Notes: generated by a model not told the origin, from the sequence alone. Counted from the stretch's first letter, positions 1 through 8,654 are shown. The stretch: DNA of 64,000 nt from Tidjanibacter massiliensis (GCF_900104605.1 NZ_LT629960.1:1860001-1924000); one strand, 5' to 3'. Made by a program: numbers and translations.

Positions 1-1155
1 ACCCGCCAGCGCTTCGAACTCGCTGAAGGTGAGGGGACGGTTGTCCTTGGCCGCCGGGAGCCGGAAACCGTACTCCACGAGGCTCTCCTTGCGGGCACGG
101 TCGCCGCCGTACATGGCCCTTATCTGCGGAATGGTTACATGGCTCTCGTCGATGACCAGCAGGTAGTCTTCCGGAAAGTAGTCCAGCAGGCAGAAGGGGC
201 GCGTCCCCTCCTTCCGTCCGTCCAGATAACGGGAATAGTTTTCGATGCCGGAACAGTAGCCGAGCTCCTTTATCATCTCCAGGTCATACTCCACGCGCTG
301 TTTGATACGCTGTGCCTCCATCATCCGGCCCGCCTCCTCGAAGAAGCGGATTCGTTCGCCGAGGTCGAGCTGTATCTGTTGGATGGCCCGGTTGGTGCGT
401 TCCCGCGTCGTCACGAACATGTTGGCGGGAAATATCGTCACCGTGTCGAGTCTTTCGAGTACCTGTCCGCTTGCAGGGTCGATGCGTGCGATTTGTTCCA
501 CTTCGTCGTCGAACATCGAGATGCGGTAAACCGAATCGCTGTATGCCGACATGACGTCGATGACCTCGCCGTTCACCCGGAAGGTACCGCTCTGGAGTTC
601 CGCCTCGGTGCGGGTATAGAGGGCATCCACAAGAGCGTAGAGGATTTTCTTGCGGCCGGGAGCCTCGCCTGCCGTCAGTTTCACGCTCGAAGCGTGGAAA
701 TCCTCCGGGTTCCCGATACCGTAGAGACACGACACGCTCGATACCACGACAATATCCCTGCGCCCGGAAAGGAGCGAGGCCGTGGTACGCAGACGCAGTT
801 TCTCTATCTCCTCGTTGATGGAGAGGTCTTTTTCGATATAGGTATCGGAGGCCGGAAGATAGGCTTCCGGCTGGTAATAATCGTAATAGGAGACGAAATA
901 CTCCACGGCATTCTCCGGGAAGAACGACTTGAATTCGCCGTAAAGCTGTGCCGCCAGCGTCTTGTTGTGGCTTAGGACGAGCGTGGGCCGCTTCAACTGG
1001 GCGATGACATTCGCAATGGTGAATGTCTTCCCGGAACCGGTGACGCCAAGCAGGGTATTGTGCCGGCTGTGCCCGTTGATGGAACGGACGAGTTCGGCGA
1101 TGGCCTCGGGCTGGTCGCCGGTCGGTTTATAATCGGATACTAACTTGAAATCCAT
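1..1155 (-). CDS. uvrB: Excinuclease ABC subunit B, N-terminal 385 residues (3' end outside window)
   Basis: UvrB is the helicase-like damage-verification subunit of nucleotide excision repair; UvrA loads it on DNA and it recruits UvrC. The frame runs off the left edge with no stop. The start MDFKLVSDYKPTGDQPEA is the family N-terminus. Walker A GVTGSGKT lies at residues 37-44, the beta-hairpin region YYDYYQPEAY at about 90-99 (it clamps one DNA strand), and the DESH helicase motif at about 338. A -7 element (TATCTTTG on the minus strand) sits only four bases before the ATG, so the transcript may be nearly leaderless. The gene stands alone on this side, transcribed leftward. Function is certain from sequence; only the C-terminal part is unseen. 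Confidence 0.97.
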   Translation of the reverse strand, partial: MDFKLVSDYKPTGDQPEAIAELVRSINGHSRHNTLLGVTGSGKTFTIANVIAQLKRPTLVLSHNKTLAAQLYGEFKSFFPENAVEYFVSYYDYYQPEAYLPASDTYIEKDLSINEEIEKLRLRTTASLLSGRRDIVVVSSVSCLYGIGNPEDFHASSVKLTAGEAPGRKKILYALVDALYTRTEAELQSGTFRVNGEVIDVMSAYSDSVYRISMFDDEVEQIARIDPASGQVLERLDTVTIFPANMFVTTRERTNRAIQQIQLDLGERIRFFEEAGRMMEAQRIKQRVEYDLEMIKELGYCSGIENYSRYLDGRKEGTRPFCLLDYFPEDYLLVIDESHVTIPQIRAMYGGDRARKESLVEYGFRLPAAKDNRPLTFSEFEALAG

Positions 1156-1159
1156 GCTG

Positions 1160-1167
1160 CAAAGATA
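1160..1167 (-). promoter_or_regulatory. -7 promoter element of uvrB
   Basis: Minus-strand TATCTTTG matches the Bacteroidota TAnnTTTG element. It ends four bases from the uvrB start codon, which predicts a very short or absent 5' leader. No TTTG is seen at the usual -33 distance. Confidence 0.45.
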
Positions 1168-1335
1168 ACGATAAGGAAGGTGTATCAGACCTTATAGAAA
1201 CGGATTCCGAGACTCCCGCAGTATGGAGACGGCACGAAGAACCTTCCCGTACACCGGGAAAGCGCTCCGCCATCCGTACCGTACCGATTGTTTGCCCGAC
1301 CGGTCGGCAGCCCCGACCTCGGAACGATGCGGATA

Positions 1336-1926
1336 TCAGACTTCCCGCCTCTCCTGCATGAATTCCGCAAAGCGGCGGACGGCGATGGCCCTGTGGCTGA
1401 TGGCGTTTTTCAGTCCGGCGGGCATCTGCGCGAAAGTCTCCGCGTAACCGTCGGGTATGAAGACCGGGTCGTATCCGAAACCCTCCCCGCCACGGGGCGA
1501 CTCCGCAATGGTTCCGTTCACAATCCCTTCGAAGGTATATTCCTGTCCGTCGAGTATCAATGCGACGACTGTCCGGAAACGGGCGCGGCGGTCGGAAACC
1601 CCTTCGAGGTTGTGCAGCAGAAGCCTCACGTTGGCTTCGAAGTCATGGCCTTCCGTAGCGTAACGCGCGGAGTGTACGCCCGGCGCACCGCCCAGCGCCG
1701 CAACTTCCAGACCGGTATCGTCGGCGAAACAGTCGGCACCGCTTCTCGCATGGACATAACGCACCTTCTGGAGCGCATTGCCCTCGATGGTGGGCTGTTC
1801 CTCCGGAATCTCCTCCGTAATACCTCGCTCGCGCAGCGTGACGAGCCTGTAACCGTCGCCGAGGATGGCTTTTACCTCCTCCAGCTTATGCGCATTGTTC
1901 GTAGCGAACAGAATCTCTCTCTGCAT
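1336..1926 (-). CDS. rdgB: RdgB/HAM1-family XTP/dITP diphosphatase
   Basis: A 196-residue house-cleaning nucleotidase that hydrolyses non-canonical purine triphosphates (XTP, dITP) to monophosphates, keeping them out of DNA. Family motifs are visible: FATNNAHK at residues 7-14 (substrate loop), FADDTGLEV at about 67-75 (catalytic metal-binding Asp pair), GEGFGYDPVF at about 146-155 and ISHRAIA near the C-terminus. Length is normal for the family. It starts four bases after the stop of the upstream HAD phosphatase gene, so the two are probably one leftward transcript. Confidence 0.95.
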   Translation of the reverse strand: MQREILFATNNAHKLEEVKAILGDGYRLVTLRERGITEEIPEEQPTIEGNALQKVRYVHARSGADCFADDTGLEVAALGGAPGVHSARYATEGHDFEANVRLLLHNLEGVSDRRARFRTVVALILDGQEYTFEGIVNGTIAESPRGGEGFGYDPVFIPDGYAETFAQMPAGLKNAISHRAIAVRRFAEFMQERREV

Positions 1927-1930
1927 GATG

Positions 1931-2797
1931 TTACTCTTCGCACTTGCGGTTCACTCTGAGCGACTCCGCCATGAGCTTTATCTTGTTGTCCGTATATATC
2001 TTGTCAATAATGGTCTTTACCAGCTTGTCTATCTCGCCCCCTTCGGTATAGTCCGCCGGGCAGACGTAGGTCGCACGCCCCTCGTCTATCAGCTTCCTCA
2101 TGGCTTCGAACGAACCCTGGTGGGCGGGGTTATAGACGGCTATCGAGTGTCCTCCCTGCGACTTGACGAGCCGCATGCAGGGGATGTCCGTCGTCCCGTC
2201 GCCGATGAATATCATGTGCTTGAACTGCACGGGCCGCTTCTCCTCCTCGAGGTACTGGTTCACCAGTTTCGTATCGCTCACCGATTCGACACCCTTGTTT
2301 ATCTTGTAGATGAACTGCGTCTTGTTGGTATAGTTCACCCCCACGGCGGGCCAATAGGCAGCGCCTTCGTCGTCGTACAGGAACGAACTCGCGTAGATGT
2401 TCTTGAACTCCCGGGCGATGTCCGTCCCTTCGATAATTTCCTTGATGCCGGAGGAGTTGATGTAGTGCTGTACGTCGATGCCCCGCCCGGCGCCGTATGC
2501 GTTGATGCGGCCGAACCACTCCCGCACGCCCCGGTAATAGGTTATCTTACGCCCCGACTCGCGGAACGCTTCCCGCTTGAGCGAAAGCCCTTTCCGGCGG
2601 GCGCACTCAATCATCTTCGCCATATAGGTCAGTATCGGGTCGGCATCCTGCGCCTTGGCTATCACGTTGCTCTCCTCCCAAAACTCGGCCGCACTCTTGC
2701 CGACGGCAGGAATAAAGTCGTACTCCTGCATGTTGCCGGGTGCCAGCGTACCGTCAAAGTCGTATATCAGCGCTACCGTAACGGGTTTATTCTCCAT
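1931..2797 (-). CDS. HAD-superfamily hydrolase (phosphatase-like)
   Basis: A 288-residue protein with the haloacid dehalogenase signature: motif I DFDGTLAPG at residues 13-21 (nucleophile Asp and acid Asp), a motif II-like segment NSSGIKE at about 113-119, and motif IV GDGTTDIPC at about 201-209. A large insert between motifs I and II should form a helical cap. The substrate cannot be told from sequence; close relatives in Bacteroidota are annotated only as HAD-family hydrolases. It lies directly upstream of rdgB and is likely cotranscribed with it, suggesting but not proving a role with small phosphorylated metabolites. Confidence 0.85.
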   Translation of the reverse strand: MENKPVTVALIYDFDGTLAPGNMQEYDFIPAVGKSAAEFWEESNVIAKAQDADPILTYMAKMIECARRKGLSLKREAFRESGRKITYYRGVREWFGRINAYGAGRGIDVQHYINSSGIKEIIEGTDIAREFKNIYASSFLYDDEGAAYWPAVGVNYTNKTQFIYKINKGVESVSDTKLVNQYLEEEKRPVQFKHMIFIGDGTTDIPCMRLVKSQGGHSIAVYNPAHQGSFEAMRKLIDEGRATYVCPADYTEGGEIDKLVKTIIDKIYTDNKIKLMAESLRVNRKCEE

Positions 2798-2892
2798 AAT
2801 CCATAATATCTAATGACGGGAAACTCTCTGCCGCATTCCGGGAAAACGTCCTCCGCCGAAAAGTGCCGACACCGCTCCCGACAAAGAAGGTC

Positions 2893-3429
2893 TCACGGCA
2901 GGATGACGACCCTGTCATCCGCGTCGGGTATCTCCTCCTTTCGGATAGGGGCCGGTTCGGCCGTATGCCCTATCGCCACTGCACACAGAATGCGCCTGCT
3001 CTCCGGTACTGGCAGGAACGAACGCAAATAATCCTCTGCGGCGGGGCCGCCGGGCTCCTCTCTGCGTCGCGGCCGTCCGGCGACATGTACCCAACAACTG
3101 CCCAGTTCCAATGCCTGCGCAGCGAGCTGTACATAGGTAGCCGATATGGCGGCATTCACCTCCCACAGGTCGCTCCGTAGCTGGTCGCCCATCACAAGTA
3201 TTACGAGCGGGGCCTTCTCCACGAACGCCGAACCGTAATCCCTCATCCGGGCTATCCGGCCGATAAGCTCCGGCTCCTCTACCACCATAAAACTGCTGCT
3301 GCGCGTATTTTTCGCAGAGGGCGCCGACAACGCAGCCTTCAGTATCCGGGTTATCGCCGCCTGTTCTACCGGTTCGCCAGTAAAACTGCGGACGCTGTGC
3401 CTCCGTTCCACCAATTCGAAAAACTCCAT
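2893..3429 (-). CDS. Nitroreductase-family FMN-dependent oxidoreductase
   Basis: A 178-residue protein starting MEFFELVERRHSVRSF, the typical nitroreductase opening, in which RRHSVR contacts the FMN phosphate. Other family features are SAPSAKNTRSS (about residues 37-47) and AAISATYVQLAAQALELGSCW (about 95-115), the dimer helix region, with a C-terminal PIRKEE. The ATG at 3429 is preferred over upstream GTG/TTG codons because a strong GGAGG lies just before it. The substrate is unknown. A TAACTTTG promoter element lies about 115 bases upstream, leaving a leader of roughly 110 bases in which I recognise no riboswitch. Confidence 0.88.
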   Translation of the reverse strand: MEFFELVERRHSVRSFTGEPVEQAAITRILKAALSAPSAKNTRSSSFMVVEEPELIGRIARMRDYGSAFVEKAPLVILVMGDQLRSDLWEVNAAISATYVQLAAQALELGSCWVHVAGRPRRREEPGGPAAEDYLRSFLPVPESRRILCAVAIGHTAEPAPIRKEEIPDADDRVVILP

Positions 3430-3778
3430 ATTTCCTCCTTTTTCTCTCTCCACGCAGCATCCGCCCGACCCGCTTTGCAAATGCGGACCGCAGGACGGCA
3501 ACCGCCGCGACAAGAGGCTGCAAACCCCCTGGACTATCTGATGACAAAGTTATAAAAACTTATGTCATATCTTTCATTCCGGCCGACCGCTTTCGGAACG
3601 GTCTCCCTAAGCATCGGAAAGCCAACAAGGATACCAAGCGTCGGGATTCGGAACAGAGGCACCCTCCCGCCGCAACGACCGGACACCGACACCGGACATA
3701 ACGCCACGGTGTACCATGACAATGCACCGTCCGAATCTTCCCCATTGCCGACACTCCCCCGTATAGGGAGAGACCGGC
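3430..3778. other. Intergenic region between sppA and the nitroreductase gene
   Basis: This 349-base stretch has no supported gene. It holds the nitroreductase leader and a minus-strand TAACTTTG at 3545-3552. The rest is strongly C- and A-rich on the plus strand; in 3661-3720 I count 26 C to 13 G and 16 A to 5 T. A weak five-pair hairpin (CTCCC/GGGAG) near 3759-3772 could help end sppA transcription but is not convincing. Confidence 0.6.
3545..3552 (-). promoter_or_regulatory. -7 promoter element of the nitroreductase gene
   Basis: Minus-strand TAACTTTG matches TAnnTTTG. It lies 115 bases upstream of the nitroreductase start codon. No TTTG is seen at the -33 distance, so confidence is moderate. 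Confidence 0.4.
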
Positions 3779-5584
3779 CTATTCGAAGGATATCGTATAG
3801 GGCATCAGCGCCATCACTCCGTCCTCCCGAAGCGTACGGCTGAGCATATCGTAATGCACGAACGCCTCGCCGAGTTCACCGTGCACGCAGGCCGCGGAGA
3901 AGCGCTGCATCCGTGCAGAGAACATCGAAAGGAATGCGGCAAACGAATCGGGTTCGGAAAGTATCTCGTACACCCGGAAATCGGCGGCGATACCGGCCCG
4001 GTCAGCAGCCAGCGCCACCGCATCCGAAAGGCCGCCGAAACCGTCCACGAGGCCGTTCTTTTTAGCTTCCGTTCCGAGCCATACCCTGCCCTGACCTATC
4101 TCATCGACCTGCTCGAAGGTCATGTTCCGGCCTGCGGCCACATGCTCGACAAAAGTACCGTAGGTCTTCTCGACCTGCCCCTGTAGGAATGCACGTTCGG
4201 CCGGCATCAACGGCCGCGCGATGCTGCCCATATCGGCATAAGCGTTGGTCTTGGCCACATCCACCGTAATGCCCACCTTGTCGCGCAGCGTCTTTTCCAG
4301 ATTGAGTTTCATTCCGAACACACCGATGGAACCTGTCTGCGTGGTGCGGTCGGCGAGTATCACATCGGCCGGAGCGGAGATGTAATAACCTCCCGAAGCC
4401 GCCACACCGCCCATGGAGACCACAACGGGCTTCACCTCGCGGCAAAGTTCCATTTCGCGCCACACCACATCCGAAGCGAGAGCGCTTCCGCCCGGGGAAT
4501 TGACCCGAAGTACGACCGCCTTTACACCGTTGTCCTCACGGGCCTGGGCTATCTGGTCGGCCAACGTGGCACCTCCCACCGCACCGGGATAACTCTCGCC
4601 GTCCACGATTTGTCCGTCGGCATATATCAGGGCCACTTTGTTTTTGGAGACTTTACGGGCATGTACGGCCCGTGCCGCTATGTAATCGCCGAGGGAGACG
4701 GCATTGAAATCGGTATGTTCCGACACGGAAGCGGCCGAAAGTTCCTCTCCGCGGCAGAGGGCGGAGAGCATGTCCGCCATCTCGTCCCGATAGAGAACAC
4801 CGTCCACGAAACCGAACCGCAAGGCATCATCCGGTTCACGCACCGCCATCTCCTCCGCATATTGCCGGAGCTTATCGGCCGGTATGCCGCGGGATTCGGA
4901 AATATCCGCCAGCATGACATCCCACAGGGAATTGACGAGGGTGGTCATCTGCAAACGGTTGGCCGGACTCATCCGGTCGGTGATATAGGGCTCCACCGCC
5001 GACTTGAACGTACCGTGCCGGATAATTTCAACGTCTACTCCGAGTTTATCGAGCAACCCTTTATAAAACATTACATTGGCTGCAACTCCCCGCCAGTCCA
5101 TGAACCCTTCCGGATGAATGAACACCCTGTCGGCGGCGGAAGAGAGCCAGTAGGCCGGCTGCGAATAAACTTCGTTGTAAGCTACAACGAACTTGCCCGA
5201 CTCCTTGAAACGCAGCAACTCGCTACGCAGCTCCTCCATATTGCCGTAATTGACCGCACCCGAACCCGCTATATTGATATATATCCCCTTGATATTGGGG
5301 TCCGAAGCGGCAAGCCGGACAGCATCGGTCACCTCGAGCATCGTATTGGAAGTCTCCAACCTTCTCCTGTTCACGTCGAAAGCCCCGAACCGGTTATCCG
5401 GAGAATCGACTATCCCGGAACGAAAATCCACCACGAGGACGGCATCCGAAGGAACATACACTTGCCGCTGTCCGAAGGAGGCGGCAATCCCTCCTATAAT
5501 CGAAAACAGCACGAACCACATCAGCACCGTTCCCACGAAAAACGCCAGCAAAGCGGCTCCGAAAGTCTTGAAAAAATTCTTCAT
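3779..5584 (-). CDS. sppA: Signal peptide peptidase SppA, 67-kDa type
   Basis: A membrane-anchored serine protease (601 residues) that degrades cleaved signal peptides. There is an N-terminal transmembrane segment at about residues 8-36 and two tandem SppA/ClpP-like domains. The catalytic dyad is split as in the long E. coli form: Lys194 in RHGTFKSAVEP (first domain) and Ser397 in GGVAASGGY (second domain). I chose the ATG at 5584 (MKNFFKTF). A longer reading begins with TTG at 5614, but that start would lie about six bases from the predicted transcription start set by the TAATTTTG element at 5627-5634. It is monocistronic and transcribed away from mrp. Confidence 0.95.
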   Translation of the reverse strand: MKNFFKTFGAALLAFFVGTVLMWFVLFSIIGGIAASFGQRQVYVPSDAVLVVDFRSGIVDSPDNRFGAFDVNRRRLETSNTMLEVTDAVRLAASDPNIKGIYINIAGSGAVNYGNMEELRSELLRFKESGKFVVAYNEVYSQPAYWLSSAADRVFIHPEGFMDWRGVAANVMFYKGLLDKLGVDVEIIRHGTFKSAVEPYITDRMSPANRLQMTTLVNSLWDVMLADISESRGIPADKLRQYAEEMAVREPDDALRFGFVDGVLYRDEMADMLSALCRGEELSAASVSEHTDFNAVSLGDYIAARAVHARKVSKNKVALIYADGQIVDGESYPGAVGGATLADQIAQAREDNGVKAVVLRVNSPGGSALASDVVWREMELCREVKPVVVSMGGVAASGGYYISAPADVILADRTTQTGSIGVFGMKLNLEKTLRDKVGITVDVAKTNAYADMGSIARPLMPAERAFLQGQVEKTYGTFVEHVAAGRNMTFEQVDEIGQGRVWLGTEAKKNGLVDGFGGLSDAVALAADRAGIAADFRVYEILSEPDSFAAFLSMFSARMQRFSAACVHGELGEAFVHYDMLSRTLREDGVMALMPYTISFE

Positions 5585-5626
5585 CTTCGTTATATTTATA
5601 TTTATTGCATGCAATAGGAAAGTCTA

Positions 5627-5634
5627 CAAAATTA
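5627..5634 (-). promoter_or_regulatory. -7 promoter element of sppA
   Basis: Minus-strand TAATTTTG matches TAnnTTTG and predicts a leader of roughly 40 bases to the ATG at 5584. It supports that start over the TTG at 5614. Confidence 0.5.
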
Positions 5635-5962
5635 CAAGATAATTTTCTTATACTTATCGTAATTCGATATTTTTTTATTAAGTAACAAACAACTCCGTGC
5701 CTTTGAATCTCCTTCTCATCACGAATCGGTTCTATTTGCCCCAACCGAACCGTTGCGCAAACGCATACCGGGTTTCCGCCGGACGTTTGTCTCCGGTCCG
5801 AAGCGGATGTTTCATATATTCCCGCATTGCATCTGCAAACGGGTACCGACGTGTCGTCAGACGACCGTTTTCGGCTCTCATCGAATATATTCCGTCATTT
5901 CGCTTCAAACGAACCGCTTCGCAAGCGTACACCGGACATGCACTTTCGTATCTCAGCGAATA

Positions 5963-5979
5963 TAATTTTGTTATATTTG
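5963..5979 (+). promoter_or_regulatory. Two overlapping -7 promoter elements of mrp
   Basis: TAATTTTG (5963-5970) and TATATTTG (5972-5979) both match TAnnTTTG. The second predicts a start near 5983-5986 and a leader of about 25 bases to the mrp ATG. No clear -33 TTTG is seen. Confidence 0.5.
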
Positions 5980-6008
5980 TATCGTTGTTACAATAAAACC
6001 GAACACCA

Positions 6009-7076
6009 ATGACTGAATACGAAAACAGGATAAAATCGGTACTCGGCGGCATCGTGCATCCGGAAACGGGAGAAGATATCGTTTCATCGGGTATCGTCGA
6101 GCATATCACGGCCAACGGACAGGATGCAGTCATCACCCTCGCCTTCCGCAAACGGCGCGACCCGTTCGCCAACTCCATCAAACGGCAGGTAACAGCGGCA
6201 GTGACCGAAGCATTCCCCGAATTGGCCGGCAAGATAGCCGTTACGGAAAAGGAAGAGGCTCCGGCACCGCCCGTAAAAGAGAAAGTATCCTCCACGGCTG
6301 GCATACGACATATCCTCGCAATCGCCTCCGGCAAGGGAGGAGTCGGCAAATCGACCGTCACGGCCAACCTGGCCGTAACGCTACGCGACATGGGTTACAG
6401 CGTCGGAATACTCGATGCGGATATCTACGGACCCTCCATGCCGAAGATGTTCGGCGTTGAAGGATATACGCCGCAGGCAATTCTCCGCGACGAACAGGAG
6501 TACATCCTGCCGGCCGAAACCGGAGGCATCAAAATCGCCTCGATAGGTTTTTTCATCTCGCCCGACGACGCTCTTATCTGGCGCGGCCCCATGGCGACGA
6601 CCGCCCTGAAGCAACTGCTCCATCAGACGCTTTGGGAAGGACTGGACTATCTGCTCATCGACCTCCCTCCCGGAACGGGGGATGTCCACCTTTCGGTAGT
6701 CGGAGAGGTAAAGGTAAACGGAGCCATCGTGGTTTCCACACCCCAGCAGGTGGCCGTGGCCGACGTGCGGCGCGGCGTGAACATGTTCCGCGCAGAGGGC
6801 ATCGACGTACCCGTACTCGGTATCATCGAAAACATGGCCTGGTTCACTCCGGCGGAACTCCCGAACAACCGGTACTACCTGTTCGGAAAGGGGGGAGCAC
6901 GGAACATGGCCCGTACCGAAGGCATCGATTTTCTCGGAGATATTCCTATCGTCCAATCGGTTATGGAAGGTGGTGAGAACGGAACGCCGGCAGTATCCAT
7001 CCATCCGGAAGTAAAAAAATACTATCGGGAGATAGCGGACAAGATTGTCGAAAAGCTGGAAAAAACCGACCGCTGA
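6009..7076 (+). CDS. mrp: Mrp/ApbC-type Fe-S carrier ATPase
   Basis: A 355-residue P-loop ATPase of the Mrp/NBP35 family, which bind and deliver iron-sulfur clusters. An N-terminal DUF59/MIP18 domain covers about residues 5-80, followed by a Pro/Glu linker. The deviant Walker A GKGGVGKST is at 108-116, and DLPPGTGD at about 219-226 is the switch/Walker B region. The usual C-terminal CxxC that bridges a cluster between two subunits is absent: the equivalent stretch after ENMAWF reads TPAELPNN. Unlike its neighbours, the coding strand shows no G excess, as expected if it lies on the lagging strand left of an origin. It directly abuts the candidate oriC. Confidence 0.93.
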   Translation: MTEYENRIKSVLGGIVHPETGEDIVSSGIVEHITANGQDAVITLAFRKRRDPFANSIKRQVTAAVTEAFPELAGKIAVTEKEEAPAPPVKEKVSSTAGIRHILAIASGKGGVGKSTVTANLAVTLRDMGYSVGILDADIYGPSMPKMFGVEGYTPQAILRDEQEYILPAETGGIKIASIGFFISPDDALIWRGPMATTALKQLLHQTLWEGLDYLLIDLPPGTGDVHLSVVGEVKVNGAIVVSTPQQVAVADVRRGVNMFRAEGIDVPVLGIIENMAWFTPAELPNNRYYLFGKGGARNMARTEGIDFLGDIPIVQSVMEGGENGTPAVSIHPEVKKYYREIADKIVEKLEKTDR

Positions 7077-7271
7077 GTGTTGAAAAGCGAGAAAGAAACT
7101 GTTCGCAAATGTTGAAAGATTCCCCCTTTTCCAGCTGGGAAATGCCGTCAATCCGTATATACGGGAATACGAAGGAAAAAAACAAGGAAAATCTTTCATC
7201 GGCCGTTACGGAATTATCGACAGCATCTGCACACGGGCAGGCATCCGTTTTGCCGCTGTCGATATGTTGAT

Positions 7272-7285
7272 AACATTATGAACAG
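7272..7285 (+). repeat. Direct repeat AACATTATGAACAG, copy 1
   Basis: This 14-base sequence directly follows a TTATCAACA-type nonamer on the minus strand. It is identical to 7568-7581. Confidence 0.75.
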
Positions 7286-7567
7286 CTATTGACAACTCCG
7301 CCGCTTCCCTCCGCCGGACGCATCCTCTCCTTGCGACACACAAGATAGGGAGAAAGGCACCGACAAACGGACGGACAAGACATGATGAAGACGGAAAACG
7401 GAAAAATGCCGCCCTATCTGAAAGTTACATGGCTGTTTTTCAGTAATATATATACAAAAAACTGAAAGACACATGGATAAAGCGAAGTCATGCGGACACT
7501 TTCCTACCGGGAGCAATGTTGATAATTTTTGGCAATTTGTCCGGAAAGCGGAATATAAGGAGTTATC

Positions 7568-7581
7568 AACATTATGAACAG
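7568..7581 (+). repeat. Direct repeat AACATTATGAACAG, copy 2
   Basis: Identical to 7272-7285. Here it overlaps the plus-strand TTATCAACA (7563-7571) and abuts the AT-rich tract. Confidence 0.75.
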
Positions 7582-7642
7582 GCTTTATTATTGTTATTTT
7601 CTTTTTAAGATTTAATTAAGAAATAAATAAAAAAATAAAAAG

Positions 7643-8578
7643 ATGGCTGACAACACGACTCTGGCGGATAAGATAGCGGCGTTGAAAAGAGAGAAGAACG
7701 CCGTGATTCTCGCTCATTACTATACGCGGCCCGAAGTGCAGCAGGTGGCGGATTTCATCGGGGATTCCCTCGCACTTTCCCAGGCCGCAGCGGCGACCGA
7801 TGCGGACATTATCCTTTTTGCGGGCGTCTATTTCATGGCCGAGACGGCCAAGGTGCTGTCGCCGGGGAAAAAGGTGCTGATACCCGACCCGGCTGCCGGG
7901 TGTTCCCTGGCCGATTCTTGCAGCGCTGCGGATTTCCGCAGGTTCCGCGAACGGTATCCCGACCATAAGGTGGTGGCCTATGTCAATACCTCGGTTGAGG
8001 TGAAGGCACTGACAGATATCTGTTGTACCTCGTCCAACGCCGTGAAAATCATCCGGGCGCTGGAGGGACAGAAGATACTGTTCGCCCCGGACCGCAATCT
8101 TGGGGATTACCTGAAGCGGGTGACCGGCCGCGACGACATCGTGTTGTGGGACGGAGCGTGTCATGTGCATGAGAAATTCTCGCTCGAAAAGATTCTCGAA
8201 CTGAAAAGGGAACATCCGGACGCCAAGGTGCTTGCCCATCCCGAATGCAAGAAACCGGTGCTGCTGGCTGCCGATTTTGTGGGGAGTACGGCGGCTATCA
8301 TTGATTACGTAGGTTCCGATGGCGGGAAGAAGTATATCATCGTAACCGAATCGGGTATCTTGTTCGAACTGCAGGAGAAGTATCCGGAAATCGATTTTAT
8401 TCCGGCTCCTCCGACGGATTCCACCTGCGGATGCAACGACTGCGAATATATGAAACTCGTGACGCTCCCGAAGATATACGATGCGCTTGTGAACGAATCT
8501 CCCGAAGTCGTGATTGACGAGGAGGTGAGGCGCCGGGCCGAGGGCTCTATCCGCAACATGCTCGGCATGTCGAAATAG
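7643..8578 (+). CDS. nadA: Quinolinate synthase A
   Basis: This 311-residue [4Fe-4S] enzyme condenses iminoaspartate with dihydroxyacetone phosphate to quinolinate in de novo NAD synthesis. The three-fold repeated fold is recognisable. Cluster ligands are expected at Cys87 (PAAGCSLADSC), Cys173 (WDGACHVHE) and one Cys of the 262-267 TCGCNDC group. Substrate-contact segments AHYYTRPEVQ (24-33) and AHPECKKPV (198-206) are also present. nadB and nadC are not in the window, so the pathway is split. The gene starts immediately after the AT-rich end of the candidate origin; the promoter probably lies inside that tract. Confidence 0.96.
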   Translation: MADNTTLADKIAALKREKNAVILAHYYTRPEVQQVADFIGDSLALSQAAAATDADIILFAGVYFMAETAKVLSPGKKVLIPDPAAGCSLADSCSAADFRRFRERYPDHKVVAYVNTSVEVKALTDICCTSSNAVKIIRALEGQKILFAPDRNLGDYLKRVTGRDDIVLWDGACHVHEKFSLEKILELKREHPDAKVLAHPECKKPVLLAADFVGSTAAIIDYVGSDGGKKYIIVTESGILFELQEKYPEIDFIPAPPTDSTCGCNDCEYMKLVTLPKIYDALVNESPEVVIDEEVRRRAEGSIRNMLGMSK

Positions 8579-8654
8579 GGCCGTCTTTTTCGTGCCGCAC
8601 TGCCGGAGCGGAGGGACGTGCCGTTTTCTTCCGGGAGAAAAAGACGTTTGTGCC

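Larger units (their letters stand above)
5585..6008. other. Divergent promoter region between sppA and mrp
   Basis: This 424-base gap separates divergently transcribed sppA and mrp. It contains the -7 elements listed separately at both ends and an AT-rich block at 5630-5690. The central part (5700-5950) is C/A-rich and I see no gene in it. Confidence 0.6.
7077..7642. other. Candidate chromosomal replication origin (oriC)
   Basis: This 566-base gene-free stretch lies between mrp and nadA. It has three copies of TTATCAACA, one base from the canonical DnaA box TTATCCACA: 7265-7273 (-), 7517-7525 (-) and 7563-7571 (+). Near-matches are TTATGAACA at 7276-7284 and 7572-7580, and TTTTCAACA/CTTTCAACA on the minus strand at 7078-7086 and 7110-7118. 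The 14-mer AACATTATGAACAG occurs at 7272-7285 and 7568-7581. An unwinding-element-like tract follows: 53 of 60 bases at 7581-7640 are A or T. Most nearby genes point away on both sides, non-coding composition changes here, and two parS-like sites lie 13 kb to the right. No dnaA gene is in the window. A nadA regulatory region is the alternative. Confidence 0.6.

Noticed and set aside
3430-3538. A riboswitch in the nitroreductase leader
   Set aside because: The leader is GC-rich and could fold, but I do not see the conserved cores of FMN or other known riboswitches.
5585-5614. Ten-residue longer SppA N-terminus from a TTG codon
   Set aside because: The predicted -7 element lies too close to the TTG, and the ATG at 5584 gives a normal membrane anchor.
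7643-8578. A NAD-responsive operator as the full explanation for the 7.08-7.64 kb repeats
   Set aside because: The repeats span more than 450 bases, include box-like nonamers in both orientations and adjoin an AT-rich tract, which fits an origin better; it is not excluded.
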